From assembly GCA_018061035.1 (NCBI GenBank), contig JAGOUX010000006.1, positions 1 to 44,768 of the forward strand: 44,768 nt of DNA, read 5' to 3'. Both the position numbers and the translations under genes were made by a program. Below are positions 27,899 to 37,116 of the stretch, piece after piece; position 1 is the stretch's first letter; the number at the start of each line of letters is the position of its first letter. The stretch comes from Minisyncoccota bacterium (lineage in GTDB: Bacteria; Patescibacteriota; Minisyncoccia; Phycocordibacterales; UBA9973). Under the pieces are notes generated by a model that did no database searches, was not told the origin of the DNA, and saw nothing but the letters and a program-made list of their open reading frames with translations.

Positions 27899-28306
27899 TT
27901 ACAAACCTTTTTCCTCTTCTCGTATCTTGTGCTTTATTGTTCGAATCTTGCCCTTATATTCAGATATTATTTGGAGGAACTTCGAGATTTCTTTCTGGTC
28001 TTCAATTTGAGCTAAAGTCTTGTTCTTATTTCTTAGGTCCTTTATCCTAATCTTTGTAGTGTGGTACTTGGTTTTTACAAAGTTGGTTGAACGGAAATAT
28101 AATCTCATCGAAGTGACTAGAGTTACATAACCAATCTTCTTTACAGTCTTGCCTGTGACATATCTCATTTCTTCAAAGATGGGAACTTCTACAGAAAATT
28201 CTTCTTTGTCTAGAAACTCCCCATTTCTTAGCACTATCAATTTTCTTCCGATCATTGCACTGATCGACAGGAGAGACAATATGAATAATGTAAAGAGTAT
28301 ATACAT
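27899..28306 (-). CDS. small membrane protein of unknown function downstream of tsf
   Basis: 135 aa, not recognised. The first 18 residues are a membrane helix (MYILFTLFILSLLSISAMIG); the remainder is basic and helical (KTLAQIEDQKEISKFLQIIS, KGKIRTIKHKIREEEKGL) and may form a coiled coil in the cytoplasm. It starts 6 bases after the tsf stop, so it belongs to the rpsB-tsf transcript. The tRNA-Thr -35 overlaps its stop codon. Confidence 0.6.
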   Translation of the reverse strand: MYILFTLFILSLLSISAMIGRKLIVLRNGEFLDKEEFSVEVPIFEEMRYVTGKTVKKIGYVTLVTSMRLYFRSTNFVKTKYHTTKIRIKDLRNKNKTLAQIEDQKEISKFLQIISEYKGKIRTIKHKIREEEKGL

Positions 28307-28312
28307 GAGGTA

Positions 28313-29095
28313 TTAGATAGAGTATCTTTTTACTTCTTTGATTGCTGATTTTGATTTTTGGAGGAGCGATCCGATAGTTTCTTCTGGGTTTTTGATGAAA
28401 GGCTGGTCGATAAGTGTTTTTTCTTTGAAATATGTACCTATCTTACCTTCTAGCATTTTCTTTTTAATTTCTTCTGGCTTGTCTACTCCGGCGACCTCTT
28501 TTTCGAATATCTCAGTCATGGTCTTTTTGGCAGCTTCATCGATTTCAGAGGCTGACAAGTATTCTGGTCTCATAGCAGCGATATGCATAGCGATATCTTT
28601 TGCTAATTCTGAAGTTCCGCCTTCTAGGGATACTACTACAGCAGCTTTGTTGTTGTGAACGTATGTTCCAATTACAGCACCGTCTACTTCATAGGCTTCA
28701 CCAAGTTCAATCTTTTCTCCAGTCTTCTGAATAATAGGATCAATCATGTCCTTTGCACCTACTTTCATGGCTTCAATGCCACCCTCTACAGCTTTGGTAG
28801 CAAGAGTTTCTAGGAGATTCACGAAGTCATCATTCTTTGAGACGAAATCAGTTTCGCAGTGCAAAGATACTATAAAAGCCTTGTTTGGAGCTGTTTTTAC
28901 GGTAACTCGTCCATCAGCAGCTACTCGGTCCTGTTTCTTTAGGGCTATATCAGAGCTAGTCTTTTTAAGGATAGCAATAGCTTTCTCCATATCTCCCTGG
29001 GCTTCTTCTAGAGCCTTGCGACATTGCATGACAGAAATACCGGTTTTATCCCGAAGTTCTTTAACCAACTCAGTTGTAATTGTGGATGATGACAT
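28313..29095 (-). CDS. tsf: elongation factor Ts
   Basis: Nucleotide-exchange factor for EF-Tu, 260 aa. N-terminal UBA-like domain LVKELRDKTGISVMQCRKAL with EEAQGDMEKAIAILKK, then the core TDFVSKNDDFVNLLETLA and VVSLEGGTSELAKDIAMHIA. The C-terminal region (KEKTLIDQPFIKNPEETIGS) matches the family. It follows rpsB by 27 bases, the conserved rpsB-tsf operon. Confidence 0.95.
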   Translation of the reverse strand: MSSSTITTELVKELRDKTGISVMQCRKALEEAQGDMEKAIAILKKTSSDIALKKQDRVAADGRVTVKTAPNKAFIVSLHCETDFVSKNDDFVNLLETLATKAVEGGIEAMKVGAKDMIDPIIQKTGEKIELGEAYEVDGAVIGTYVHNNKAAVVVSLEGGTSELAKDIAMHIAAMRPEYLSASEIDEAAKKTMTEIFEKEVAGVDKPEEIKKKMLEGKIGTYFKEKTLIDQPFIKNPEETIGSLLQKSKSAIKEVKRYSI

Positions 29096-29122
29096 ATATT
29101 TATTTAGTTAAGATTAATAAGC

Positions 29123-29848
29123 TTACGCTTTCTCAGGCACAGACATTTGTCCAGCCTTGTATGCATCTACTATTGCAGTAGTGAAAAGTTTGATTGAAGG
29201 AATAGCAGAATCATTTCCGACGATAGGGTAGTCGAGAGTTTTTATATTTGAATCAGAGTTTACCAAAGAGATTACTTTGACATTTGATTTCATAGCTTCG
29301 GTCGCTGCTATGTGCTCAGCCTTTGCATCTACTATAAATAGAGCATCAGGAGCCTTTTTGAGGCCTAGAAGACCACCGTAGTAACGAGCTAGCTTTTCCA
29401 TCTTTTTTGCCATCATGACTCGCTCTTTCTTGGTGTATTTGTCTAGTCCGCCGGCTACTGAGTCCTTGTTGTAGGTCTCAAGCTCAGCAATTCTTTTCTT
29501 GATTTCTGTGAAGTTTGAAAGGGTACCTCCGATCCATCGCTCTACCACGTATGGCATATTGAGGGATTCCGCAGCATTTTTGACTGAAACCTTAGCCTCA
29601 GGCTTGGTTCCAACGAAAAGCACTACCTTGTTGCGGGCACCTAGGGTCTTTACGAACTCGAGAGCTTCATCAAGCATTCCGCTTGTCTGCTCAAGGTCGA
29701 TAATATCGCCTTTGTTCTTAGTTGCGTATATATATGAAGAAACAGAAGGGTGTCTTCTGGTCTTTGAGTATCCATAGTGCGCTCCGGCAGCGAACATTTG
29801 CTCCACGGAAACACTCTTATTTTCTGCGCTCTTTGCTACTTTTTGCAT
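29123..29848 (-). CDS. rpsB: 30S ribosomal protein S2
   Basis: 241 aa, usual length. Motifs: MFAAGAHYGYSKTRRHPSVS (start of the S2 fold), IYATKNKGDIIDLEQT, VVERWIGGTLSNFTEIKKRI, DALFIVDAKAEHIAATEA and DYPIVGNDSAIPSIKLFT. The ATG at 29848 lies 6 bases after the -10 of a strong promoter, so the mRNA is predicted leaderless. Head of the rpsB-tsf operon and divergent from proS. Confidence 0.95.
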   Translation of the reverse strand: MQKVAKSAENKSVSVEQMFAAGAHYGYSKTRRHPSVSSYIYATKNKGDIIDLEQTSGMLDEALEFVKTLGARNKVVLFVGTKPEAKVSVKNAAESLNMPYVVERWIGGTLSNFTEIKKRIAELETYNKDSVAGGLDKYTKKERVMMAKKMEKLARYYGGLLGLKKAPDALFIVDAKAEHIAATEAMKSNVKVISLVNSDSNIKTLDYPIVGNDSAIPSIKLFTTAIVDAYKAGQMSVPEKA

Positions 29849-29854
29849 GAATCC

Positions 29855-29883
29855 ATACTAACAGAAAGTCCTAAATTTTGCAA
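29855..29883 (-). promoter_or_regulatory. rpsB promoter, leaderless
   Basis: On the minus strand TTGCAA (29883-29878), 17 bases, then TAGTAT (29860-29855) preceded by TGT; ATG six bases on. Confidence 0.7.
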
Positions 29884-29917
29884 ATTTATACGGTTTCAGT
29901 CTGATATTATTTAGTCT

Positions 29918-29946
29918 TTGACCAAAAGGCTTTTTTCGGGTAGTAT
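29918..29946 (+). promoter_or_regulatory. proS promoter, leaderless
   Basis: TTGACC (29918-29923) and TAGTAT (29941-29946) are 17 bases apart. In-frame start codons at 29918 and 29945 lie within or upstream of the promoter, leaving ATG 29954, 7 bases after the -10, as the real start. Confidence 0.7.
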
Positions 29947-29953
29947 GAGCTAT

Positions 29954-31207
29954 ATGAGACAATCTAAACTTTTCACAAAAACAAGGAAAGAAGCTCCATC
30001 AGATGAGGTCGCCAAGAACGCTCAACTTTTGATTCGAGGTGGATTTGTGCACAAAGAAATGGCAGGAGTATATTCCTATCTTCCACTTGGACGTCGTGTG
30101 CTTTTGAAGATTGAAAATATAATTCGCGAAGAAATGGATGCGATTGGCGGACAGGAAATTCGAATGGCTACTTTGCACCCAAGCGATAATTGGAAAAAGA
30201 CTGGAGGTTGGGACGGAGTAGATGTACTTTTTAAATTACAAAGTCGAACTGAAAAAGAATATGCATTAGGGCAAAGCGAAGAAGAAATCGTGACTCCTAT
30301 TGCTCAGGAATATGCGAGTTCATACAAAGATTTACCTGTGGCTATTTACCAGATCGGACAAAAATATCGAGATGAGCTCCGAGCCAAGAGTGGCATCATG
30401 CGCGGACGAGAATTTGGCATGAAAGATATGTACAGTTTTCATGCATCCCAGGAAGATTTCGATCGTTTTTACGAAATTGCCAAACAAGCATATTTCAAGA
30501 TATATGATCGCTGCGGCTTGGTAGCAAAGGTCACTGAGGCTTCTGGAGGTAGTTTTTCTGAAAAGCTTTCTTACGAATTTATGGTACTAACTGATGCAGG
30601 AGAAGATGATATTTTATATTGTGAATCTTGCACACATTGCGCTAATACTGAAGTGTCAAAAGTTTCCGAAGGTGGTACTTGTCCTAAGTGTGGCAATGGC
30701 ATGCTAAAGAAAGCCAGAGCAGTAGAAGTCGGTAATGTATTTGATCTCGGACAAAAGTACCCAAAGAGTTTTGATTACACTTACAAGGATGCCAATGGTG
30801 AGGATAAGCATCCTATTGTTGGTTGCTACGGCATAGGTACTACAAGACTTATGGGTACTGTGGTAGAGGCCTTAGCAGACGACAAAGGTATCGTTTGGCC
30901 TGAAAGCATTGCACCATTTAAAGTTCACTTGCTTGCTCTTGGTGAGGATGAAGCTGTGAAAAAACAAGCAGACGAAATCTATGAGACTTTGGTAAAGAGT
31001 AATGTTGAAGTATTGTTTGATGATCGCGCGGGATTTACTCCTGGCGAGAAATTCTCTGATGCAGATTTGCTAGGTATGCCTATTAGAGTCATTGTATCTG
31101 CCCGCAGTATGAAAGAGGGCGGAGTCGAGGTCAAGAAACGTACAGAAGAAAAAGGCGCAGTTATGTCGACTACAGATTTGCTGAAATTACTAGCAACTAA
31201 AAACTAG
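29954..31207 (+). CDS. proS: prolyl-tRNA synthetase, short form without editing domain
   Basis: Class II synthetase charging tRNA-Pro, 417 aa. Motif 2 is YRDELRAKSGIMRGREFGMKDMYSFH; motif 3 is PIVGCYGIGTTRLMGTV; the anticodon-binding domain follows (VHLLALGEDEAV ... DDRAGFTPGEKFSDADLLGMP). The roughly 180-residue editing insertion of bacterial ProRS is missing. In its place is a short zinc ribbon: CESCTHC then CPKCG about 15 residues later. Loss of Ala-tRNA-Pro editing is inferred. Start chosen from the promoter spacing. Confidence 0.94.
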   Translation: MRQSKLFTKTRKEAPSDEVAKNAQLLIRGGFVHKEMAGVYSYLPLGRRVLLKIENIIREEMDAIGGQEIRMATLHPSDNWKKTGGWDGVDVLFKLQSRTEKEYALGQSEEEIVTPIAQEYASSYKDLPVAIYQIGQKYRDELRAKSGIMRGREFGMKDMYSFHASQEDFDRFYEIAKQAYFKIYDRCGLVAKVTEASGGSFSEKLSYEFMVLTDAGEDDILYCESCTHCANTEVSKVSEGGTCPKCGNGMLKKARAVEVGNVFDLGQKYPKSFDYTYKDANGEDKHPIVGCYGIGTTRLMGTVVEALADDKGIVWPESIAPFKVHLLALGEDEAVKKQADEIYETLVKSNVEVLFDDRAGFTPGEKFSDADLLGMPIRVIVSARSMKEGGVEVKKRTEEKGAVMSTTDLLKLLATKN

Positions 31208-31223
31208 AACCTATCTCCTATTT

Positions 31224-32273
31224 ATGATGTTCGAAAGATTTTACAAATTAGTTTCAAACGATATTGGTATTGACCTTGGTACTTCGAATACCTTGGTGTA
31301 TTTGAAGGGCCATGGCATCGTGATCAACGAGCCATCTGTAGTAGCAGTCAACATCAAGACCAATCAAATTCTCGCTGTGGGAATCAAAGCAAAAGAAATG
31401 CTCGGCCGAACTCCAGGTCATATCCGCGCGGTACGTCCGCTTGTTGATGGAGTCATCTCTGATTTCGAAGTTACCGAAGAAATGCTTTCTTACTTAATTA
31501 GTAAAGCCGACAAGATGTCCAAGAAGCTTGCCAAGCCTCGAGTCGTAGTGGGCGTGCCTTCTGGTACTACCAATGTCGAGACTCGCGCAGTATATGATGC
31601 AGCTCGTAGTGCAGGTGCTCGCGAGGTATATCTAGTAGAAGAACCTATGGCGGCGGCGATAGGAGTTCGTCTACCAATCAAAGACCCAGTAGGATCAATG
31701 ATTATTGATATCGGTGGAGGTACTACAGACATAGCCGTGATATCTTTGGGAGGAATTGTGAAGTCAAAGAATTTGAAAATTGCAGGAGATAGATTGAACA
31801 ACGACATCATTTCCTATATGCGCGATGAGTTTAAAATATTGATCGGTGAGCGTACAGCAGAGATGGTCAAGATAGCTATTGGTTCGGTCCTTCAGGGTGA
31901 ATACATGGAGACCGAAGTGCATGGTCGCGATTTGCTTACAGGTCTGCCTCGTGAAGTAGTAGTCACAGATTCTGATATTCGAGAGGCAACTAGTACTTCG
32001 ATCAAGGAGCTCGTGAGTGGAGTCAAAGACATGCTGGAATCAACCCCTCCAGAAATTCTCTCAGACATAATGCATCGGGGTATTACGCTCTCGGGTGGTG
32101 GAGCGCTTATTCCAGGACTCGACCAGCTTTTAGGTAGCGTGCTCAAAATACCAGTATATGTAGTCGACGATCCATTGTCTGCTGTGGCTCGAGGTACCGG
32201 TATTATTTTAGATGACATTGAATCATATAGAGAAGTTTTGATAGGTAATCAAGATGAGCTACCTCCTAGATAG
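31224..32273 (+). CDS. mreB: rod-shape determining actin homologue MreB
   Basis: Bacterial actin guiding cell-wall synthesis, 349 aa. Phosphate-1 NDIGIDLGTSNTLVYLKG, phosphate-2 IIDIGGGTTDIAVISLGG, adenosine motif ITLSGGGALIPGLDQLL. ATG codons at 31224 and 31227 are both possible. It overlaps mreC by 20 bases, so the two are translationally coupled. Confidence 0.95.
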   Translation: MMFERFYKLVSNDIGIDLGTSNTLVYLKGHGIVINEPSVVAVNIKTNQILAVGIKAKEMLGRTPGHIRAVRPLVDGVISDFEVTEEMLSYLISKADKMSKKLAKPRVVVGVPSGTTNVETRAVYDAARSAGAREVYLVEEPMAAAIGVRLPIKDPVGSMIIDIGGGTTDIAVISLGGIVKSKNLKIAGDRLNNDIISYMRDEFKILIGERTAEMVKIAIGSVLQGEYMETEVHGRDLLTGLPREVVVTDSDIREATSTSIKELVSGVKDMLESTPPEILSDIMHRGITLSGGGALIPGLDQLLGSVLKIPVYVVDDPLSAVARGTGIILDDIESYREVLIGNQDELPPR

Positions 32274-33057
32274 AAAAAATAAAAGAAGAAAGATGTCCGC
32301 TATTGTTGTCGGATTGGTTTTTTTAGTTTTGATATTTTATTTTAGGTCCGGTGTATTTAAGGGTCTTTCTGTGACGGCTCATACTATATTTCGTCCTGTC
32401 ATGGTATTAAGCAATGCTGTTAGTTCAAAATTCTCTGGAATTGGAAACTTTTTCTCGAGCAAAAATTCTTTAATTAAAGAAAATGAGAGTCTCCGAGAAT
32501 CACTCACCGAAAATTTTAATCAAATGACCAATTACAATTCTTTAGTTGATGAAAACAATCAGCTCAAAGAGATTTTGAACCGTAAACAGAATCCAAATAT
32601 GCGGGACAATATGGTGCTCGGAGCGATACTAGAGAAGCCAAATCATAGTGCCTACGACACCATCATTATAGATATCGGCGAGAATCACGGGGTCAAGGCA
32701 GGTGATATAGTTTTTGCAGATGGTTATGTACCTATTGGTCGGGTAGATACTGCTTTTCGTTCTACATCAAAAATTGTTCTTTTTTCTACAAGTAGGGTTG
32801 TCACCGAAGTTATAGTGAGTGGCCAAAATATTTTTATGCAATTAGTCGGCCGAGGCGGAGGTAATTTCGAAATGATTTTGCCTAGAGATTCAGTTATTGA
32901 AAAGGGTACCGAAGTAGTTTTGCCTGGCATGCATCCTTATACTGTGGCTGTAGTCGAGACTACTATTTCAGATCCTCGAGATGCTGCTGCTCACGCATTA
33001 TTGGTGAGTCCAGTAAATATTCAGCACTTGAAATTTGTACAGGTTAAAAAAGAATAA
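32254..33057 (+). CDS. mreC: rod-shape determining protein MreC
   Basis: Periplasmic-facing scaffold of the elongation complex, 267 aa. A basic start (RKNKRRK) and one membrane helix (IVVGLVFLVLIFYFRSGVF) precede a coiled coil (SLIKENESLRESLTENFNQM, LVDENNQLKEILN) and the MreC beta domain (IDIGENHGVKAGDIVFADGYVPIGRV ... VVLPGMHPYTVAVVE). No MreD is seen downstream; the next gene is tgt. Confidence 0.93.
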   Translation: MSYLLDRKNKRRKMSAIVVGLVFLVLIFYFRSGVFKGLSVTAHTIFRPVMVLSNAVSSKFSGIGNFFSSKNSLIKENESLRESLTENFNQMTNYNSLVDENNQLKEILNRKQNPNMRDNMVLGAILEKPNHSAYDTIIIDIGENHGVKAGDIVFADGYVPIGRVDTAFRSTSKIVLFSTSRVVTEVIVSGQNIFMQLVGRGGGNFEMILPRDSVIEKGTEVVLPGMHPYTVAVVETTISDPRDAAAHALLVSPVNIQHLKFVQVKKE

Positions 33058-33058
33058 T

Positions 33059-34371
<1,313 letters not shown>

Positions 34372-34372
34372 T

Positions 34373-34400
34373 TGAATAAAACCTAATTTTAAGCTAATAT
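34373..34400 (+). promoter_or_regulatory. promoter of the retroelement target gene, leaderless
   Basis: TTGAAT (34373-34378), 16 bases, TAATAT (34395-34400); the ATG at 34407 follows 6 bases later. Confidence 0.6.
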
Positions 34401-34406
34401 AAACAC

Positions 34407-36263
34407 ATGGAAGGCTCAGATTTTCTAGATAAAAAATACCCTGATTTGGCAGGTTCTAAAATAGTTGATAGAATTGCCAAAAAACTTAAAAGACAAGGCA
34501 AAGAAACTCCTTACGGAAGAAGTGAGCGTGCAAAAGCATATGTCGACCGCATTGCAAAGTTTGCAGAAATAGAGCGTGGGGATGGCCGAACAGGTTTTGA
34601 TATTTTGAAACAAAAAGTCCTTGACCGCTACGTTACTAAACAAGATGAAATACCTGAAAGCTATTGGAAACTTCAGGAGAAAATAATGCGAGAGCGAGGG
34701 CAAGGTGGAGACTGGGCCAATGCTAGTGAGGCAGACAAAAATGAATTAAAAAGACAAAATTCTGAAGGAGTACTAGGTGACCAGCGAGCATCTCTGGAGC
34801 AGTGGGTAGACTATCTGGGTACAGATGATTCTAGCTATATTCCCAATGAATTAAAATACTGGATCTTGAGAAATGTACTTGGACTGCAGGAATATGACAA
34901 AGAGAAAAAGGAGTTCCCAAAGAGGTCAAAGGGCACGGTAAAACAATTCCCAGATATAAATTACGAAGCACTTGGGTACCTTGTCGACGCAGTCAAGAAG
35001 AAGCTGGGGGGCACTGCTATGGAGTTTGAGCATGATATTCAGCCGGATGAACGCGCCGAGTTTTTAAAATTCTTAGAAAAAGAAGATTTTGCTAAACTGT
35101 ATGCTTGGGCGAATGAGCTGATGAATCCTATACCAGAGCATCTACTACCTGTAACAGACGGAGAGTGGAGAAAGTATGATCAAGGCTCGGATGCATCGAA
35201 TCTTGTAAAAACTATTAGAGGCAAAGGTACCGGTTGGTGCACAGCAGGCGAAAATACGGCAAGAGCACAGCTTGGTAGTGGAGATTTCTATGTTTTCTAT
35301 TCTTTAGACGATGATAAAAAAGCAACTATTCCAAGAATCGCTATCCGAATGGAGGGAGACAAAATTGCTGAAGTTCGCGGGGTGGCGTATAAACAGAATC
35401 TTGATCCGTACATGAATGATGTACTTATAGCAAAGCTGGACGAATTCCCAGACAAGAAAGACTATATTAAAAAGGATGCTGATATGAAGATGCTGACCGA
35501 TATAGAAAACAAAATTAAGAAACAAGAAGCTTTGGGTAGGAGCGAGCTTATCTTTTTATATGAAATAGACTCAAAAATCACCGGCTTTGGGTACCAAGAC
35601 GATCCTCGTATTAAAGAGCTAAGAAAAAATAGAGACCCAAAACAAGATGCACCGATAGTTTTTGAATGTGAGCCAAACCAGATTACGTGGAATAAAGATG
35701 AAATTTCTACCAATACAAAAGTTTATGTCGGCCCACTGTTTAAGGGAGTTTTTATTTTACACCTCGAACACATCTATGCCTCATTTCCAGAGATGGAAGT
35801 TAAAAAAAGTGATTTGGAAATAGGCGGACAGACAAAAGAACAACTTAAGGCTCAGTTACTAGAAAAAGGATTTAAGATAAGTCTTTATGCAGAAGATATG
35901 CTCGATAGTCCAGATTTTACTACGCTAGCAAATCGTGAAAATATAAAATTAGCAAGATTGAAAGTGAAAGATCTAGGATTTACGAGTAATCCTACAACTG
36001 ATGAGCTATATGCTAAAGCAAAAGAGTTCGGGCTTGAATTGTGTCCAGCAGAAGTCGGGCCTCATCAAAGATTGAAAGACAAAGATCAGCCTCTAGATCA
36101 ATGGTATCGTATTGCAATGAAACAAATTGCAGACCGGAGTAGCCGCCCGCGCGTCTTCGGCGTCGGACGCCGCGGAGGTGGGCCGTGGCTGTACGACGGT
36201 TGGGCGAATCCCGCGCGCGAGTGGAATCTCGGCAGTGAGATCGTGTTCCGTCTACCAAGTTAG
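34407..36263 (+). CDS. diversity-generating retroelement target protein
   Basis: 618 aa with no signal peptide, so probably cytoplasmic. Residues 1-250 are helical and charged. A compact domain at about 270-350 has GTGWCTAGENTARAQLGSGD and IPRIAIRMEGDKIAEVRGV, recalling PcfJ-like sequences. The C-terminal 42 residues (575-616) are encoded by the variable repeat and have the C-type-lectin-like ending RRGGG...WANP...EWNLGSEIVFRLPS typical of retroelement targets. Diversified positions would form a ligand-binding surface. The ligand is unknown. This architecture is common in CPR retroelement targets as I recall them. Confidence 0.85.
   Translation: MEGSDFLDKKYPDLAGSKIVDRIAKKLKRQGKETPYGRSERAKAYVDRIAKFAEIERGDGRTGFDILKQKVLDRYVTKQDEIPESYWKLQEKIMRERGQGGDWANASEADKNELKRQNSEGVLGDQRASLEQWVDYLGTDDSSYIPNELKYWILRNVLGLQEYDKEKKEFPKRSKGTVKQFPDINYEALGYLVDAVKKKLGGTAMEFEHDIQPDERAEFLKFLEKEDFAKLYAWANELMNPIPEHLLPVTDGEWRKYDQGSDASNLVKTIRGKGTGWCTAGENTARAQLGSGDFYVFYSLDDDKKATIPRIAIRMEGDKIAEVRGVAYKQNLDPYMNDVLIAKLDEFPDKKDYIKKDADMKMLTDIENKIKKQEALGRSELIFLYEIDSKITGFGYQDDPRIKELRKNRDPKQDAPIVFECEPNQITWNKDEISTNTKVYVGPLFKGVFILHLEHIYASFPEMEVKKSDLEIGGQTKEQLKAQLLEKGFKISLYAEDMLDSPDFTTLANRENIKLARLKVKDLGFTSNPTTDELYAKAKEFGLELCPAEVGPHQRLKDKDQPLDQWYRIAMKQIADRSSRPRVFGVGRRGGGPWLYDGWANPAREWNLGSEIVFRLPS
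36129..36254 (+). repeat. variable repeat (VR) of the retroelement
   Basis: 126 bp at the 3' end of the target gene aligned without gaps to the template at 36567-36692. There are 19 differences and every one is at a template A (14 to G, 4 to C, 1 to T). The last 19 bases are identical (the initiation-of-homing segment), after which the sequences diverge. The VR is much more GC-rich than the rest of the gene. Confidence 0.95.
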
Positions 36264-36566
36264 TTACTTAAAATCTTTATTCTTTTTAACTTTTTGAATC
36301 TTGGATTTTTTGACTCTTTGGGTTTTTGAAATTTTTAGTATACTAAGTTAGGTTTGGTTGAGTCCGGCGGTCAAGGCTTCCGGAGACCAGGCTGGCAAAC
36401 ATAGACTGAGAGCGTGAACGATCAAGGTTTTTCACGGAGGGTTTATGCTTTTTCTTTAAAAAAGAAAATACTTGGTGTGTAGTACTTCTGGATTTTCGAT
36501 CCCAAATAATATACAGCCCGACAGACGACTTCGTGGGCAGTGGCATGGATGGTATTACACATGAAA
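36264..36566 (+). ncRNA. leader region of the template-repeat RNA
   Basis: This stretch has no convincing gene. 36282-36336 is T-rich with loosely repeated TTTTTGAATCTT-like units. TATACT at 36339-36344 is a likely -10 for the template RNA. The following 220 bases contain GC-rich segments with pairing potential (TCCGG, CCGGA) and resemble the structured RNA that flanks template repeats. 36534-36566 keeps weak similarity to the target gene just before its VR (ATGGTAT, ATGAAA), so the copied unit was once longer. Confidence 0.5.
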
Positions 36567-36692
36567 GCAGACCGGAATAGCAACCCGAACGTCTTCAACG
36601 TCGAACGCCGCGGAGGTGGGCAGTGGCTGAACAACAATTGGGCGAATCCCACGAACAAGTGGAATCTCGACAATGAGATCGTGTTCCGTCTA
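36567..36692 (+). repeat. template repeat (TR) of the retroelement
   Basis: Invariant donor copy. Adenines are grouped in AAC, AAT and AAG codons (its reading would contain NPNVFNVE and WLNNNWANPTNKWNLDNE), so A-mutagenesis changes many positions without making stop codons. It is on the same strand as the target and the reverse transcriptase. Confidence 0.95.
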
Positions 36693-36707
36693 GGCAAGTC
36701 ATTTCTT

Positions 36708-36736
36708 AACCGCACTATAATGTGCGGTTTTTCTTT
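36708..36736 (+). terminator. terminator after the template repeat
   Basis: AACCGCAC pairs with GTGCGGTT around TATAAT, followed by TTTCTTTT. It would end the template RNA about 16 bases after the TR. It overlaps the avd stop codon on the other strand. Confidence 0.75.
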
Positions 36737-37116
36737 TCTGGATTGTCCAAGCTTTTCCGCCAGCCACCGAGCATCTTGCCGACTTCTTCTAGTTTGAGTG
36801 CGACGGTCTCGTATTGTTTATTCGAGATCAGCTTGCCTTCCCAGGCCACACTAATTATGAATTTGAGTGTATCTAAAATTAAAATACAATCAGTAATCTT
36901 TTGAGCTTTTTTTCTTTAGTAATAAAATAGGTTATATATGATAAATCAAGTAAGTCTAAGAATTTATGTTCAATCCGGGAGCCTATCGTATAGCGTGCTC
37001 CTTTAGCGATATGAGGAACAATATCAAGCCAAAGCAAATACCCCTCTTTGATCCTAGAGAGGACCGAAGCGTCTCGAGAGAGAGAGAGAGAGAGTAGAAG
37101 CGCCGGAATTTTTCAT
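36715..37116 (-). pseudogene. avd: Avd-like accessory protein, interrupted by two frame changes
   Basis: Read on the minus strand in two frames. The first gives RIKEGYLLWLDIVPHIAKGA, then RYTIGSRIEHKFLDLLDL and ITKEKK. The second continues AQKITDCILILDTLKFIISV, then AWEGKLISNKQYETVALKLE and EVGKMLGGWRKSLDN. Together they form the four-helix Avd protein (about 130 aa) that binds the retroelement reverse transcriptase. The frames join at a run of seven A (36913-36907) in A-AAA-AAG phase; one extra A or a -1 ribosomal slip restores the frame. The probable ATG at 37116, 7 bases after an extended -10 (37129-37124), is out of frame because of the CT/GA repeat; one more 2-base unit would fix it. Decay, phase variation or sequencing error are all possible. 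Confidence 0.75.

Noticed and set aside
29918-29953. Upstream start codons for proS at 29918 and 29945
   Set aside because: They overlap the -35 and -10 elements, so they would not be in the mRNA.
36540-36797. Small protein reading through the template repeat
   Set aside because: The frame is the template copy of the target tail followed by terminator sequence. It has no start context and is explained as non-coding template RNA.
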